Shown here: in pieces, positions 49,755-59,375 of the stretch | Numbering within the stretch: position 1 is the first letter of the stretch | Layout of the letters: every line of letters starts with the position of its first letter | Made by a program: the position numbers and the translations under genes | NCBI GenBank assembly: GCA_044336205.1 | Contig: CP172318.1 | Location: forward strand, 1,364,001-1,428,000 | DNA from: Ruoffia sp044336205 | Lineage (GTDB): Bacteria > Bacillota > Bacilli > Lactobacillales > Aerococcaceae | Reading direction: 5' to 3' | Length of the DNA stretch: 64,000 nucleotides | Notes under the pieces: model-generated | The model's database searches: none | What the model saw: the letters and a program-made list of their open reading frames with translations, nothing else | What the model was told of the DNA's origin: nothing

Positions 49755-50943
49755 ATTATTTTATAAATTATTACGGGCTAACATTTCTTCAATTCTTCTC
49801 TATTTCTTTCTGCTACTAGGAATAATAATTCCGGTTAATCTTCAATTTGAAGAAAGATTAAATGAAACTTTTGAAGTGCAAGAGTCAATAATGACAATTT
49901 TTAATCATGACGACGTACATCCTCTATCCAATTATTTGATAGACTATCTAAAGCAGAATGCAGAAATTGTTGAAATTGAAGAAGACGACGAAGCACTCGC
50001 AGATGCCTTCTTTGATGATTCAATTCAATATGCCCTAACCATTCCGGAGGGTTTTGGTGAACGTTTAATTTCCCATTATCAAGATCCTTTGCCATTAGAG
50101 CGACAAGTCGTTAACTCAGAAATAGATGGAGCAAATATTGATACCATCCTCAATACTTTTATTACTAATACTAGACTGTTAGCTTCGAACTTACCCGCTG
50201 AATATTCCGAAGACCAGTTAAATCAACTACTAGATACTTTGGCTACTACATTAAATATCAAGGTTAAAATTCTTCCTATAGCAACAAACGAAGGATTAAG
50301 TGAGATTACAGCCTTTGGTGAATTTTATACTCACTATATGTCTTATATCTTAATGACAACGTTTGTTACAGTCTTTGGATATGCTATTATCTCAATGAGA
50401 CAACCCGATGTGGTAAAACGAAACCGAATGAGTACGATGACAGAAGGGCAGCACCTACGCCAAACGTTACTTGGCACCTTTAGTTTCTCTATCTTATATT
50501 GGATACTACTTATTAGTGTAGCAGTATTTATCTATGGGGTAGAAAATATATTCTCACAAAAAGGAATATTATTAATTATTTCAAGTTTTATAGCGACTAT
50601 AGGAATTCAGGCTATGGCTTACTTTATCGTCACGGTCGCTCCTAATAAAGGGATGATTACATTTTTATCAACCTTTATAAGTTTATTCCTAGCATTCGCC
50701 AGTGGACTATTCGCACCTCGAGAATTTATCGCGGACGTCATGCAAAAAATAGCTACAATCGCAACGCCCATTTGGCAAGTACAAGCTGATGAGATTATAT
50801 TATCAAGTAACACACTTTCAGATCAACATATCAGCCAAATTCTTATGTTCTTCGGGATTGAAATTCTAATAAGTCTAGCCTACTTTGCTGCGAGTTTCGT
50901 TATTCAAAAATACAGACAGAAAAATAGCATCTATATGGGATAA
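49741..50943 (+). CDS. ABC-2 exporter permease, second
   Basis: The 400-residue protein has the same layout as its partner: one N-terminal segment (about 14-32), an outer domain (about 35-200) and five or six later segments, with TFISLFLAFASGLFAPREFI like other ABC-2 permeases. It is the last gene of the exporter operon, followed by a two-way terminator. The substrate is unknown; control by the adjacent two-component system suggests response to envelope stress or an antimicrobial. Confidence 0.88.
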   Translation: MKVFKLFYKLLRANISSILLYFFLLLGIIIPVNLQFEERLNETFEVQESIMTIFNHDDVHPLSNYLIDYLKQNAEIVEIEEDDEALADAFFDDSIQYALTIPEGFGERLISHYQDPLPLERQVVNSEIDGANIDTILNTFITNTRLLASNLPAEYSEDQLNQLLDTLATTLNIKVKILPIATNEGLSEITAFGEFYTHYMSYILMTTFVTVFGYAIISMRQPDVVKRNRMSTMTEGQHLRQTLLGTFSFSILYWILLISVAVFIYGVENIFSQKGILLIISSFIATIGIQAMAYFIVTVAPNKGMITFLSTFISLFLAFASGLFAPREFIADVMQKIATIATPIWQVQADEIILSSNTLSDQHISQILMFFGIEILISLAYFAASFVIQKYRQKNSIYMG

Positions 50944-50948
50944 AAAAC

Positions 50949-50977
50949 ATCCGACCTTTATAATAAAAAGGTCGGAT
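50949..50977. terminator. Two-way terminator between the exporter operon and ileS
   Basis: ATCCGACCTTT and AAAGGTCGGAT form a perfect 11-bp stem. T-rich bases follow on the plus strand (ATTTG) and on the minus strand (GTTTTTTA), so it can end both convergent operons. Confidence 0.88.
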
Positions 50978-51008
50978 ATTTGCATGCTTATAAATCGCAA
51001 TGATTTAC

Positions 51009-53801
51009 TTATTCAGCTTTATCACTTAAATACTCTGGGAATTCAGACTCAACAATATCATAACAACGTTGGCATAATTCCTCAGCGCCTTCAATTGTTC
51101 CTACTTCTGGTCTAACTGCGCGACAACGATCACATACATGTCCATGAGTAGGCTGAACTTTAACACTAATACCGTCATAATCAGTTAATAAGTCATCTTT
51201 CTCATCTAAAAGTTTCAATTCTAATTCTGAAACGATTAATAACTGGTCCAAGTGGTTACTTAAGTGATTCAATTGATCAATCATATCTTGGTCAGTATAA
51301 ACTGTTACACTCGCTTCAAATGATTTCTTAATTGGATGTTCTTCATTATTTTTAGCTTGTTCTAGAGCTTTAGCTACTGCAGATTGAACATTAAAGAATA
51401 CCTTCCATTCAGCTACAGTTTCTTTATCTCTAGACACATCTTCAAAGGCTGGTAAGTCTTGTAATTGAACATACGATGTTGCTCCTGGTAATTCCTTCCA
51501 AGCCTCTTCCATTGTATGAAGTAAGATAGGAGTCATTAATGGAATGAACCCTTCAAGTATTGTATAGATAACAGTTTGCATTGCACGACGTGCTTTGGAG
51601 TCAGCTGCTTCAATATAAACAACATCTTTAGCAAAGTCTAAGTAGAATGCTGATAGATCTACTGTAATAAAGTTAATTACTTTCTTAAAGACTGTCGAAA
51701 ATTCGTAGTTATCATACGATTGACGTACTTCATTAACTAAAATACGGTATTTAGCTAACATGTATTGATCAACTTTAGCTAAATTCTCCTCAGCAATCAT
51801 GTCTGTTTCTGGATTAAAGTCAAAGATATTAGATAACATAAAGCGAACTGTATTACGAATCTTACGATATGACTCAGAAACTTGCTTCAGGATATCTTTA
51901 GAGATACGAACATCATTCTCATAATCAACACTCGCTACCCATAACCGAATAATGTCTGCTCCTAATTCTTTAGTAATTTCTTCAGGTGTGATAACATTAC
52001 CAATTGATTTGCTCATCTTTTGGCCTTTTCCGTCCATTACGAATCCTTGCGATAAAACTGATTTATATGGAGGGAATCCATTGACAGCGACTGAAGTCGT
52101 GAAACTAGAGTTAAACCATCCACGGTATTGGTCAGAACCTTCAAGATACATATCAGCTGGGAATTCATGGTCTTCACGTACTTGTAATACACCAGCATAT
52201 GAAGTACCTGAGTCGAACCAAACGTCCATAATGTCATTCTCTTTAGTGAATTTTCCATTAGGACTGCCTTCATGTGTGAATCCTTCAGGTAACAATTCTT
52301 TAGCTTCTCGTTCAAACCAAACATTTGACCCAAACTCTTCGACTAAATTCGCAACGTAATCAACTGTTTCTTTCGTAAGAATAGCTTCCCCATTCTCTGC
52401 GTAGAAGATCGGAAGTGGCACTCCCCACACACGTTGACGCGAAATTACCCAATCACCACGGTCACGAATCATATTATACATACGACGCTCCCCAGATGGG
52501 TGGTACCATTTCACATCATTCTCTACCGCACTTAATAACTCTTGTCGGAATTTGTTAATTGAAGCAAACCATTGAGGCGTTGCACGATAAATTACTGGTT
52601 GTTTTGTACGCCAGTCATGAGGATAACTATGGACGAATTTCTCATCGAATAAGAGCGCTCCACTTTCACGCATCTCTTCAACGATAACTTTGTTCCCTTT
52701 TAAATAGAACATTCCTTCATAACCAGGCGCTTCATCTGTAAAATGTCCACGGTCATCTACTGGTGAAAGGACATCTAAACCATATTTATTACCAATAATA
52801 TAGTCATCTTCCCCATGACCGGGAGCCGTATGAACCACACCAGTACCTGCATCTAGCTCAACGTGATCACCTAACATTACTAGTGAATCACGATCATAGA
52901 ACGGATGTTGAGCAACCATCTTATCAAATTGCTCACCTTTATATTCAGCATCAACAGTGTATTCTTGCCAACCAATTTTATTAGCAACAGCTTCTAATAA
53001 TTCTTTAGCCAATACAAAGCGACGACCACCAACAGTTACTAACACATAATCTGCATCTTTTTTTACAGCAAGACCTAAGTTAGCTGGTAACGTCCAAGGT
53101 GTTGTTGTCCAAATTACAAACTCTGCATCCGTAGGTAATAAATCGTGACCATCTTTAACTTTGAAAGCCACAAAAATTGATGGTGATGTAACATCATTAT
53201 ATTCAACTTCAGCCTCAGCTAAAGTAGACTCACTCGATGGTGACCAATAGATTGGTTTTAAACCTTTGTAGATATACCCTTTTTCTGCCATCTCACCAAA
53301 TATGCGAATTTGTTGCGCTTCATATTCTGGTTTTAATGTTAAGTATGGGTTATCCCACTCACCAGTGATACCTAAACGCATAAAATCATTTTTTTGGTTT
53401 TCAACTTGTTTTAGCGCATATTCTTCACATAGTTTACGAAATTCTGCTACAGACATGCTTTTACGGTCTACACCTTCTGCATTCACTAACGCTTGTTCGA
53501 TTGGAAGTCCGTGTGTATCCCAACCTGGTACATAAGGTGAGCGGAATCCTGCCATCGAATGATAACGTACAATAAAGTCTTTAGATACTTTATTCAAAGC
53601 GTGTCCCATATGGAGCTTACCATTGGCATATGGAGGACCATCGTGAAGAATCCATGTTGGACGCCCTTCATTCTTCGCTTGAATCTTTTGATACATGTCG
53701 GCATCTTGCCATTCTTTTTGTAATTCTACTTCTTTTATTGGTAAATTTGCTCTCATGGCAAAGTCTGTTTTACCAAGATTTAAGGTATCTTTTAATTTCA
53801 T
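51009..53801 (-). CDS. ileS: Isoleucyl-tRNA synthetase
   Basis: The start is the ATG at 53801 (MKLKDTLNLGKTDFAMRANL), since GGAG lies just upstream; the ATG at 53813 has no site. The 930-residue class I synthetase shows HDGPPYANGKLHMGHALNK, the editing domain (VIWTTTPWTLPANLGLAV), GKGQKMSKSIGNV and a C-terminal zinc finger (CDRCRAVRPE and CQRCYD). It charges tRNA-Ile. The T-box upstream has an isoleucine specifier. Confidence 0.98.
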   Translation of the reverse strand: MKLKDTLNLGKTDFAMRANLPIKEVELQKEWQDADMYQKIQAKNEGRPTWILHDGPPYANGKLHMGHALNKVSKDFIVRYHSMAGFRSPYVPGWDTHGLPIEQALVNAEGVDRKSMSVAEFRKLCEEYALKQVENQKNDFMRLGITGEWDNPYLTLKPEYEAQQIRIFGEMAEKGYIYKGLKPIYWSPSSESTLAEAEVEYNDVTSPSIFVAFKVKDGHDLLPTDAEFVIWTTTPWTLPANLGLAVKKDADYVLVTVGGRRFVLAKELLEAVANKIGWQEYTVDAEYKGEQFDKMVAQHPFYDRDSLVMLGDHVELDAGTGVVHTAPGHGEDDYIIGNKYGLDVLSPVDDRGHFTDEAPGYEGMFYLKGNKVIVEEMRESGALLFDEKFVHSYPHDWRTKQPVIYRATPQWFASINKFRQELLSAVENDVKWYHPSGERRMYNMIRDRGDWVISRQRVWGVPLPIFYAENGEAILTKETVDYVANLVEEFGSNVWFEREAKELLPEGFTHEGSPNGKFTKENDIMDVWFDSGTSYAGVLQVREDHEFPADMYLEGSDQYRGWFNSSFTTSVAVNGFPPYKSVLSQGFVMDGKGQKMSKSIGNVITPEEITKELGADIIRLWVASVDYENDVRISKDILKQVSESYRKIRNTVRFMLSNIFDFNPETDMIAEENLAKVDQYMLAKYRILVNEVRQSYDNYEFSTVFKKVINFITVDLSAFYLDFAKDVVYIEAADSKARRAMQTVIYTILEGFIPLMTPILLHTMEEAWKELPGATSYVQLQDLPAFEDVSRDKETVAEWKVFFNVQSAVAKALEQAKNNEEHPIKKSFEASVTVYTDQDMIDQLNHLSNHLDQLLIVSELELKLLDEKDDLLTDYDGISVKVQPTHGHVCDRCRAVRPEVGTIEGAEELCQRCYDIVESEFPEYLSDKAE

Positions 53802-53824
53802 TATTATCTCCATTCTGATTAAAA

Positions 53825-54035
53825 AATATAAAAAACGCCCCTAAAAAGGGACGTTTAAACGCGGTACCACCCAAATTAATAAACAAATAGTGTTTATTCT
53901 CTCAACATTATAACGCTATTTAAGCGGTTGGGCTTACTAATTTCACCCCAACAGAAACTAAGATGATAGACATAATAGTAGGGAACATCAAGCTCTCACC
54001 ATCCTTGACTCGCTATAGATATACTATTATGAATA
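53825..54035 (-). ncRNA. T-box riboswitch of ileS, specifier AUC
   Basis: The minus strand has GGGTGGTACCGCG (53872-53860), a terminator hairpin (AAACGTCCC/GGGGCGTTT, 53856-53833) with a T-run, the Stem I middle helix CATAATAGTA/TACTATTATG and apical helix TCAAG/CTTGA. After the middle helix comes TCT-ATC-A and then the lower helix, so ATC (53967-53965) is the specifier, which agrees with ileS. Confidence 0.94.
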
Positions 54036-54040
54036 TGTTC

Positions 54041-54940
54041 TTATTCGTCTTTTGGTAATTCAATTCGTATTGTTTGTCCTAAAACACTTTCACGACGTTG
54101 TTTAGCGCGCTTCTCACGTTCTTCTTGCTCTTTAGCTTCTTGTGCTAAGACATTATTGAAGTCATCCACATCTAATTCGTCATGATCCAATTCATTGTTT
54201 TCAGTTCCAATATCTTCAATGGCTCTGAACTCTTCACGATTCATTGCAACCTTCGTTTCACCAAGATCTTCTGTATCATGGTAATTGAAATTGTTTGGAT
54301 AATCTGGAGCCAATGCACCACCTACTTCAGGGGTCTCATCCAAGTAACGGTCGTGAGTAATCTGGTTCGCTGCCTCAAATGATTCGCTATCTTCAGACTC
54401 AAGACGGTCTACACGTTCATTCACACGCTGGTTAGCCGCTTCATGGAAATGACTTGCTTCAAACTTAGAATCAAGCTCCTCATCGAATAAACGGTGGTAT
54501 TCCTCACTCGTTACCACTTCTAATTGGTTACGAATCATTTGTTCTAACTTCGTACGGTATGACTTGCTTGAACGTCGTAGTGCATCTGATTCAGTTACGA
54601 TATTCTTAGCTGTATCTGATGCATTGTTAATCATACGGTCCGCTTCACGTTCTGCTTCATATAAGATAAGTTCTGCTTCTTTACGAGCATTTTGTTTTAA
54701 GCGGTCTGCTGCTTCTTGTGCAACAACAATTGAACTGTTCAATGAATCTTGTAATTGCGCAAAGTATTCATTTTTTTCTTTAGCGGCTGCTAAATCTTGT
54801 TTTAATTGGTTGTTTTCGTTTATTAGTTTCTCGAAGTCAGCAACAATAATATCAAGATAATCATTAACTTGATCTGTGTCATAACCTCTGAACTTTGAGT
54901 TAAATTCTTTATTTAAAATTTCATTTGGTGTTAAAGCCAT
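54041..54940 (-). CDS. divIVA: DivIVA, pole and septum organiser
   Basis: The start is the ATG at 54940 (MALTPNEILNKEFNSKFRGY), with AAAGGA upstream. The 299-residue protein has the membrane-curvature-binding N-terminal region (RGYDTDQVNDYLDIIVADFE), a long coiled coil to about residue 160, and an acidic, disordered tail to the end with a basic patch (KEREKRAKQRRES-type). It marks poles and septa. The tail is longer than in Bacillus, as in many Lactobacillales. It lies between ylmH and ileS as usual. Confidence 0.95.
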   Translation of the reverse strand: MALTPNEILNKEFNSKFRGYDTDQVNDYLDIIVADFEKLINENNQLKQDLAAAKEKNEYFAQLQDSLNSSIVVAQEAADRLKQNARKEAELILYEAEREADRMINNASDTAKNIVTESDALRRSSKSYRTKLEQMIRNQLEVVTSEEYHRLFDEELDSKFEASHFHEAANQRVNERVDRLESEDSESFEAANQITHDRYLDETPEVGGALAPDYPNNFNYHDTEDLGETKVAMNREEFRAIEDIGTENNELDHDELDVDDFNNVLAQEAKEQEEREKRAKQRRESVLGQTIRIELPKDE

Positions 54941-54981
54941 GAATTTACAAATCCTTTCACTATATACTTCCATTGATATGC

Positions 54982-55764
54982 TTATATGACGAGCACTCTG
55001 ACGTCCAATCGATAATTATCTTTTTTAGTCATTCCATCAATATTATGAATCCAGAATCGTCCTGACTTACGTAAGGATACTATATCATTAACGCCAATCT
55101 CAACATCTGGTCTCTCCATCGGTACGAAATTAACTTTAACAAGTCCTTGTGATACTGAATCTTTAGCACGCTGTCTAGAGAAATTATAGACTTTGCTTAG
55201 TAGCGTGTCAAGGCGTAATGAACTTGCTACGATATCTTTACTCTCCCATTGCTCTTCAGACTCTAACATCTCTTCTAATGGGATTTCCTCTAATTGCACA
55301 CCCACATTAGCAATCTTACGCACTTGGTTCTTAAGATATTCACTAATGCTACTATCAACTATTGCATGCCAACGTTCACCATCTGTAATAATATCACCGA
55401 TGCGATCTCTATCAATTCCCGTTGATATAAAAGTGCCTAGGATTCTTCCATGGGTTAATTTTCCAAACTTAACAGGAAAATTAATATTGAATAAAGTTAG
55501 TGAAAAGTCTTCATCCGTGGGTTCGTAATAATCTGGATAGATACACGCTTGCTTTCGCTCAGCATCTTCGTAACCACCTTGTAAGCTAACTTTTATATCA
55601 TCACGACTACCAACCAATTGTGTAACAATCATCTGCTCTCTTGGTGTTAAAAACACCGTCGTATAAGAAGCATAAGTTAAATCTACTTGATCTAACCAGC
55701 CATAAACAGTATCAATGAAGGGTTTCTCCTCTGTTCGATAATGTTGATATACGTCTTCATTCAT
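54982..55764 (-). CDS. ylmH: YlmH, S4-domain RNA-binding protein
   Basis: The start is the ATG at 55764 (MNEDVYQHYRTEEKPFIDTV). The 260-residue protein matches YlmH: YTVFLTPREQMIVTQLV-like N-terminal domain, GRILGTFISTGIDRDRIGDI in the middle, and the S4 RNA-binding domain from about 185 (SLRLDTLLSKVYNFSRQRAK). It acts in rescue of stalled ribosomes in other Firmicutes. It is part of the ylmG-ylmH-divIVA group. Confidence 0.93.
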   Translation of the reverse strand: MNEDVYQHYRTEEKPFIDTVYGWLDQVDLTYASYTTVFLTPREQMIVTQLVGSRDDIKVSLQGGYEDAERKQACIYPDYYEPTDEDFSLTLFNINFPVKFGKLTHGRILGTFISTGIDRDRIGDIITDGERWHAIVDSSISEYLKNQVRKIANVGVQLEEIPLEEMLESEEQWESKDIVASSLRLDTLLSKVYNFSRQRAKDSVSQGLVKVNFVPMERPDVEIGVNDIVSLRKSGRFWIHNIDGMTKKDNYRLDVRVLVI

Positions 55765-55780
55765 ACTTATCACCACATTC

Positions 55781-56053
55781 TTAGAATAATATTAAAGCTA
55801 ATAGCCACAATAATCCATCTCTAATGAACTGAAGAACAAAAATTGCAATAATAACGTTAAAACTAATTCCACCAATAGATGGAATATAACGATCAAAAAT
55901 ATCTAAATAAGGTCTAGCTAATTTATTAATGAATTGACCTAAGCCACTCTCTCTAGCGCCAGGCAACCATGACATTAAAGCATAGATGACTAAAACTATC
56001 GAGTAAGCGTAGAACAAATTATTCACAAGACTTAATATGCCCAATTCCAACAC
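55781..56053 (-). CDS. ylmG: YggT family membrane protein (YlmG)
   Basis: The 90-residue protein has two membrane segments (about 9-27 and 64-88) separated by the YggT motif MSWLPGARESGLGQFINKLA then RPYLDIFDRYIP. Its role is unclear, but it is a fixed member of the division cluster. It starts a group separated from ftsZ by a strong terminator, so it is transcribed separately. Confidence 0.93.
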   Translation of the reverse strand: MLELGILSLVNNLFYAYSIVLVIYALMSWLPGARESGLGQFINKLARPYLDIFDRYIPSIGGISFNVIIAIFVLQFIRDGLLWLLALILF

Positions 56054-56076
56054 TCCTCTAATTTCTTATCCAATAA

Positions 56077-56085
56077 ATTATAACA
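56077..56085 (-). promoter_or_regulatory. Extended -10 promoter of the ylmG-ylmH-divIVA group
   Basis: On the minus strand TGTTATAAT (TATAAT at 56082-56077) lies about 25 bases before the ylmG start. The -35 is weak. With the terminator at 56242-56299 it supports separate transcription from ftsAZ. Confidence 0.5.
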
Positions 56086-56241
56086 TAGATAATATAAATA
56101 AAGTAACCAAAATAGATTTGATCTATTAGATATTTTCTTTATATTTTAATCTATTTGTCAAGTAAGTGTTGAATACAAAACTAGATTTCTCTCACTCAAC
56201 TACTCAAATAACTCATTAAAAATTATAGAAAATTCAACAAA

Positions 56242-56299
56242 ATCCGAACTACTAATGATAATAAGCCTTTTATGAAAAATTATCATTAATAGTTCGGAT
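56242..56299 (-). terminator. Long hairpin terminator after ftsZ
   Basis: ATCCGAACTA-c-TAATGATAAT (56242-56262) pairs with ATTATCATTAATAGTTCGGAT, a stem of about 20 bp with one bulge, followed on the minus strand by TTTTGTTG. It ends the ftsA-ftsZ transcript. Confidence 0.88.
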
Positions 56300-56320
56300 G
56301 CTAAATTTTTTATTGTTTAA

Positions 56321-57637
56321 TTAGTTTCTATTACGTTTACGGAAAAATGGTGGTGTGTCTAATTCATCTGAATCATTGACCTCACTTTGTTTTGTTGGTG
56401 TTCCATCCGTATTTTGACGTTCGAACTGACGTTTTGGTTTTGTTTCAGCATCTGCTGATTCAACTTCACGTGTATTTGTTTCACGTTTAATATCCCAATC
56501 ACTAAATAAATCACGTTTTTGTTGACGACGTGGTTGTGATTCAGATGTTGATGTACGTGCCTCGTTCGTTTGATTTATAGATGCTTGTTGTTGAGTTTGA
56601 GATGATGCAGAAGCATCTTGAGACGTCGAATTAAATGTACGTCTTGGTGCCGCGCCCATACGGTTGCGGTCTGATTTTTCATTTTCAATACCTGTTGCAA
56701 TAACCGTTACAATTACTTCGTCACCTAACTCATTATTAATTGAAGTACCGAAGATAATGTTTACTTCACCACTTGATGCATTCGCTACAATATCGCTTGC
56801 GTCTTGTGCTTCGAATAGACTTAAATCTTCTCCACCTGTAATGTTCAGTAGAATTTGTTCTGCACCATCGATTGATACTTCAAGTAATGGTGATGAGATA
56901 GCTTTCTTAGTTGCTTCGGCAGTACGGTTTTCACCTGAGGCTTGACCTACTCCCATTAAAGCTGTACCTTGGTCTTTCATCACTGTCTTCACATCTGCGA
57001 AGTCCAAGTTTACATAGCCTGGTGCAGTAATAAGATCTGAAATACCTTGAACACCTTGACGTAACACATTATCAGCTTCACTGAAAGCTTCAAGCATTGG
57101 TGTTTTACGGTCTACAATTTCTAATAAGCGGTTATTTGAGATAACAACTAAAGTATCAACCGCTTCTTTCAGATTTTTTAATCCTTCTGCTGCAAATCGA
57201 CCGCGCTTTGGTCCTTCAAAAGTGAATGGACGCGTTACAACTCCAACTGTTAATGCACCTAAATCTTTAGCGATTTTGGCTACGACAGGAGCAGCACCTG
57301 TTCCTGTTCCCCCACCCATACCAGCAGTAACGAACACTAAGTCCGCACCTTCAAGTACTTCACGGATTTGTTCTTCACTCTCTTCGGCAGCTCTTACACC
57401 AATTTCTGGTAAAGATCCTGCTCCGAGACCTTTAGTAACTTTAGGGCCTAATTGAATTTTGATTTCTGCATTTGAACCATGTAAAGCTTGTGTATCAGTA
57501 TTGGCTACGATGAATTCTACGCCTTGTACTTCTTCTTTAATCATGCGGTTAACGGCATTTCCACCTGCTCCACCGACTCCAATAACTTTAATTACAGCTC
57601 CATCATTTGTTAATGTTGAATCGAATGATAATTCCAT
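56321..57637 (-). CDS. ftsZ: FtsZ, division tubulin homolog
   Basis: The 438-residue protein has the GTPase domain with GVGGAGGNAVNRM, the tubulin signature GGGTGTG at 108-114 and the catalytic NNRLLEI/DFADVKTVM region. Residues about 318-422 are a long disordered linker rich in Gln, Arg, Thr and Ser. The C-terminal peptide (DELDTPPFFRKRNRN) binds FtsA and EzrA. It follows ftsA by 30 bases. Confidence 0.98.
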   Translation of the reverse strand: MELSFDSTLTNDGAVIKVIGVGGAGGNAVNRMIKEEVQGVEFIVANTDTQALHGSNAEIKIQLGPKVTKGLGAGSLPEIGVRAAEESEEQIREVLEGADLVFVTAGMGGGTGTGAAPVVAKIAKDLGALTVGVVTRPFTFEGPKRGRFAAEGLKNLKEAVDTLVVISNNRLLEIVDRKTPMLEAFSEADNVLRQGVQGISDLITAPGYVNLDFADVKTVMKDQGTALMGVGQASGENRTAEATKKAISSPLLEVSIDGAEQILLNITGGEDLSLFEAQDASDIVANASSGEVNIIFGTSINNELGDEVIVTVIATGIENEKSDRNRMGAAPRRTFNSTSQDASASSQTQQQASINQTNEARTSTSESQPRRQQKRDLFSDWDIKRETNTREVESADAETKPKRQFERQNTDGTPTKQSEVNDSDELDTPPFFRKRNRN

Positions 57638-57667
57638 TTATATTCCTCCAGTTTATTCTATCAAGTC

Positions 57668-59233
57668 TTAGTCAAAAAAAGTTTGGAAAAAGTTACGAAC
57701 CTTTGACGTAAATCCATTGCCATTATTCTCTTGTGGTATTGTCTCAGAGTAATCTGTTGCCTCTTTTTCTCCCGTATAGTCGTCATAGTATGCCACTTCA
57801 TCATCATAGTCGTCCTCAAAATAAGCACTATATTGTTGATATTCTTCATGAGGATTATAACTTAATACATTATCAGGTGTTGACGTTCGTTCTTGACGCG
57901 CTACTCTAGCGTTATCTTGGTTAGATTGACCTTGTCCAGCTAATAAGTCACCCTGGTTTTGTGTTCTTGTTCTTGGTGTTTGACTACTAGTAGGTCTACG
58001 ATTGCTTGTAGGACGTTGTCCTGGTCTTTGTGACGAAACCGTTTGAGGTCTTTGTTGATCATAAGGAGGTTGGTTTGCAATCGTACCTTGGGCGATTCGA
58101 TGCACTTCATCTAAGTTTGCTACATATTCAATCATACCTAAACTTGTCGTATAGATTGGATTTCTCATACCCATTTCTTCTGGAATATATAGTCTAACCT
58201 TACCACCAAAGTAACGTTTAGCTAGGTCTAATACTCCTGGTAATGATGCCGCTCCACCCGTGATAACATAACCCCCCGGTAAGTCTAGTCCATCAACCCG
58301 GTTTAACTCTTCATATAGAGTTTCAAAAATCTGAGTCAATCTCGCTTCAATAATCTCAGCTAAGTAATGTTCATCAACTCGAACAGGTTCTTTCTTTCCA
58401 ACTGTTTCTACTGGGAAATATTCATCGTCAGTCGTTTGACTTGCAATAGCAAATCCATATTCTCGTTTGATTCGCTCTGCACTATCCAAAGATGTGTTCA
58501 ATATGATAGAAATATCTTTTGTAACAAAGTCTCCACCTTCTTGGTCAACAACTGAGAACATTAATTGATCATCATAAATAATCGAGGCACTTGACTGTCC
58601 TCCACCCATATCGATAACGACCGTTCCAAAATCTCGCTCATCTTGTGATAATGCAACTGATGCAATCGCTAGTGGCTGAACAACTAACTCATTGATAGTT
58701 AAGCCAGCCTTTTGAACACAGCGACGTATGTTATGAATAATTGTTCTTGGTCCGGTCACGAGTCTTGCATAAAGTTCTAGACGAACACCAATCATCCCAC
58801 GCGGATCTTTAATTCCGTTAAAACCATCCACAACAAATTCTTCAGGGATGACTGAGATAATCTCACGCTCTGGTGGTACTGAACGTACTTTAGCCGCAGA
58901 GATAACATTATCAACATCACGTGAAGTAATTTCTCGGTTCTCACCTGAGACAGCAATCATACCATGGCAATCCTCAATCATGATTTGGTTACTTGGAACA
59001 CCCACCACAACTTCGTTAATTTTAACATTTGCTTTTCTTTCTGCTTGGGCAATGGCTTGTTGAATTGAATAGACTGTTTCATCAATATCAACAATAACAC
59101 CACGGCTTAAACCACGTGATTTTTCGTTCCCCACACCGATAATATTAACATTACCATTAATATACTCGGCAACAACGACTTTTATTGAGGTCGTACCAAT
59201 ATCTAAACTTACTAAAATTTCTTGATTTCTCAT
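57668..59233 (-). CDS. ftsA: FtsA, actin-like division protein with long C-terminal linker
   Basis: The 521-residue protein has the actin-like ATPase fold (SLDIGTTSIKVV, VVIDMGGGQSSASII, VITGGAASLPGV) in residues 1-380. Residues about 385-505 are a disordered linker rich in Gln, Arg, Pro and Thr, then acidic and Tyr-rich. The C-terminus (FTSKVRNFFQTFFD) is the amphipathic membrane-binding helix. Usual FtsA proteins have about 420-440 residues, so the linker adds some 80-100. It tethers FtsZ filaments to the membrane. Confidence 0.97.
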   Translation of the reverse strand: MRNQEILVSLDIGTTSIKVVVAEYINGNVNIIGVGNEKSRGLSRGVIVDIDETVYSIQQAIAQAERKANVKINEVVVGVPSNQIMIEDCHGMIAVSGENREITSRDVDNVISAAKVRSVPPEREIISVIPEEFVVDGFNGIKDPRGMIGVRLELYARLVTGPRTIIHNIRRCVQKAGLTINELVVQPLAIASVALSQDERDFGTVVIDMGGGQSSASIIYDDQLMFSVVDQEGGDFVTKDISIILNTSLDSAERIKREYGFAIASQTTDDEYFPVETVGKKEPVRVDEHYLAEIIEARLTQIFETLYEELNRVDGLDLPGGYVITGGAASLPGVLDLAKRYFGGKVRLYIPEEMGMRNPIYTTSLGMIEYVANLDEVHRIAQGTIANQPPYDQQRPQTVSSQRPGQRPTSNRRPTSSQTPRTRTQNQGDLLAGQGQSNQDNARVARQERTSTPDNVLSYNPHEEYQQYSAYFEDDYDDEVAYYDDYTGEKEATDYSETIPQENNGNGFTSKVRNFFQTFFD

Positions 59234-59375
59234 TTAGGTATTACCCCTTTCCAACATTATAGTTTTGTATTTTTTGTTAATAATCTCTTGATTTCACATA
59301 ACTTATCTTAGCATAAACTTCAATTTAATAGAAGAAAAAAAGGATAAATGAAAGCTTTATTACTTACTACTTATC

